Shown piece by piece: positions 5,847 through 7,046 of a stretch of 7,046 nt of DNA. The position numbers and the translations under genes were made by a program. This DNA is from CAXSDR01 sp964236445. GTDB lineage: Bacteria > Actinomycetota > Actinomycetes > Motilibacterales > Motilibacteraceae. Every line of letters begins with the position of its first letter. Position 1 is the stretch's first letter. The stretch is from positions 1 through 7,046 of the forward strand of contig CAXSDR010000136.1 in the NCBI GenBank assembly GCA_964236445.1. Reading direction: 5' to 3'. The notes under the pieces are model-generated. The model had not been told where the DNA came from. It made no database searches and saw nothing but the letters and a program-made list of their open reading frames with translations.

Positions 5847-7046
5847 TGACCGAGACCGATCCCGCGGCTCACGGACTGCGCGAGTCAGCCACGTTCGACC
5901 GGGCGACCATCGCCGCGATCCAGCGGGCCGCCGACACCGGGATCTACGACATCCGCGGGGGAGGCTCGAAGCGTCGGCTGCCGCACTTCGACGACCTGCT
6001 GCTGCTCGGGGCCTCCATGTCGCGCTATCCCCTCGAGGGCTACCGCGAGCGCTGCGACACCGATGTCGTGCTGGGCGACCGGAACGCGAAGTTCCCGCTG
6101 CACCTGTCGATCCCCGTGACCATCGCCGGCATGAGCTTCGGTGCGCTCTCCGGCCGCGCGAAGGAGGCACTCGGCCGTGCGGCCAGCGAGGTGGGCACAT
6201 CGACGACGACGGGTGACGGCGGCATGACACCGGAGGAGCGTGGCCAGTCCAAGCACCTCGTCTATCAATACCTCCCGTCGCGCTATGGCATGAACCCCGA
6301 CGACCTGCGCAAGGCCGACGCGATCGAGGTAGTGCTCGGGCAGGGTGCGAAACCTGGCGGAGGCGGCATGCTGCTCGGCCAGAAGATCACCGAGCGGGTC
6401 GCGGGCATGCGCACCCTCCCTATCGGCGTCGACCAGCGCAGTGCGTGCCGGCACCCGGACTGGACGGGACCCGACGACCTCGAGATCAAGATCCGCGAGC
6501 TGCGCGAGATCACCGACTGGGAGAAACCGGTATATGTGAAGATCGGCGCCAGCCGGCCCTACTTCGACGTGAAGCTGGCCGCGAAGTCGGGCGCCGACGT
6601 CATCGTGCTCGACGGCATGCAGGGCGGCACCGCCGCGACGCAGGACGTCTTCATCGAGCATGTCGGCATCCCGATCCTCGCGGCGATCCCCCAGGCTGTT
6701 CAGGCGCTCCAGGAAGAGGGCCTGCACCGCAAGGTGCAGCTGGTCGTGTCGGGTGGCATCCGCAACGGTGCCGACCTGGCCAAGTGCATGGCGATGGGCG
6801 CTGACGCCGTGGCCGTCGGCACCGCCGCTCTCATCGCGCTCGGCGACAACTCCCCCGCCTATGACGAGGAATACCGGCAACTCGGTTCAGCGGCGGGGTT
6901 CTATGACGACTGGCAGGCAGGCCGCGATCCGGCTGGGATCACGACGCAGGACGACGATCTGGCCCAGCGCCTCGACCCGGTACTCGGGGGGCGGCGCGTG
7001 GCGAACTACCTTCGCGTGATGACGATGGAGGCGCAGATCCTCGCGC
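5846..7046 (+). CDS. glxD: FMN-binding glutamate synthase domain protein, GlxD/MgsC-like (3' partial)
   Basis: The catalytic flavoprotein of the split glutamate-synthase-like enzyme, a TIM barrel binding FMN. The frame is open from the ATG at 5846 to the window edge, 400 complete codons; relatives suggest only a few dozen residues are missing. Motifs are GMSFGALS (95-102), TTTGDGGM (120-127, the usual GEGG), GQGAKPGGGGML (165-176), YVKIGASRP (230-238), DGMQGGTAAT (256-265), and the phosphate-binding SGGIRNG (302-308) with MGADAVAVGTAAL (317-329). The Cys-rich loop that carries the [3Fe-4S] cluster in ordinary GltB is absent: where CPxGIAT is expected the protein reads GRDPAGITTQ (359-368), and there is no cysteine after residue 314. 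An SD-like GGGAG (5834-5838) lies 7 nt before the ATG, which overlaps the previous stop by one base. The product is probably N-methylglutamate synthase subunit C or a rhizobial-type GlxD; the amine acceptor chemistry is unproven. Confidence 0.9.
   Translation, partial: MTETDPAAHGLRESATFDRATIAAIQRAADTGIYDIRGGGSKRRLPHFDDLLLLGASMSRYPLEGYRERCDTDVVLGDRNAKFPLHLSIPVTIAGMSFGALSGRAKEALGRAASEVGTSTTTGDGGMTPEERGQSKHLVYQYLPSRYGMNPDDLRKADAIEVVLGQGAKPGGGGMLLGQKITERVAGMRTLPIGVDQRSACRHPDWTGPDDLEIKIRELREITDWEKPVYVKIGASRPYFDVKLAAKSGADVIVLDGMQGGTAATQDVFIEHVGIPILAAIPQAVQALQEEGLHRKVQLVVSGGIRNGADLAKCMAMGADAVAVGTAALIALGDNSPAYDEEYRQLGSAAGFYDDWQAGRDPAGITTQDDDLAQRLDPVLGGRRVANYLRVMTMEAQILA

Noticed and set aside
5136..6880. 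Two long minus-strand open frames opposite the beta-helix and FMN genes
   Set aside because: They mirror third-position GC bias of the plus-strand genes and show no domain signature; the plus strand has unbroken family motifs.

Overview
The window is very GC-rich and densely coded, and its protein motifs look actinobacterial. It suggests a motile, high-GC Actinomycetota bacterium (it has a chemoreceptor), perhaps related to Nocardioides or the Intrasporangiaceae. The lineage is an inference from composition and motif style, not from a search. No tRNA, rRNA, CRISPR array, insertion sequence or phage gene was seen.

Layout. (1) Positions 1-501 (+) hold the C-terminal signalling half of a methyl-accepting chemotaxis protein that enters from the left edge. 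(2) Positions 506-2769 (-) hold a probable two-gene unit read right to left: a GAF-GGDEF diguanylate cyclase-like protein, then, 35 nt later, a 12-TM major facilitator transporter. The transporter ends 4 nt from the convergent chemoreceptor. (3) Positions 2770-2906 are a divergent control region. It contains a GlnR-like box and a perfect 7-bp inverted repeat close to the right-hand operon, plus a small GC-rich hairpin in the leader of the GGDEF gene. (4) Positions 2907 to the right edge (+) hold a tightly packed four-gene operon: a type III (GlnT/GmaS-like) glutamine synthetase family ligase, a stand-alone class II glutamine amidotransferase (GlxB/MgsA-like), a stand-alone GltB GXGXG beta-helix protein (GlxC/MgsB-like) and an FMN-binding glutamate-synthase domain protein (GlxD/MgsC-like). 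The last gene is cut by the window edge; it is open from 5846 to 7046.

How the genes work together. The last three genes correspond to three domains of the large glutamate synthase subunit made as separate proteins; the central GltB domain is absent and so is any GltD-like reductase. With the GS-family ligase, this is the gene set known from rhizobial glx/glnT loci and from the N-methylglutamate synthase plus gamma-glutamylmethylamide synthetase step of indirect methylamine oxidation. The FMN protein lacks the cysteines that hold the [3Fe-4S] cluster in ordinary glutamate synthase, which fits an amine-exchange reaction better than a reductive GOGAT reaction. The best inference is a nitrogen-controlled amine-assimilation or gamma-glutamyl-amide module. 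Its true amine substrate (methylamine, ammonium or another) cannot be settled from the sequence. The left-hand genes (chemotaxis, c-di-GMP, efflux) look functionally unrelated to it.
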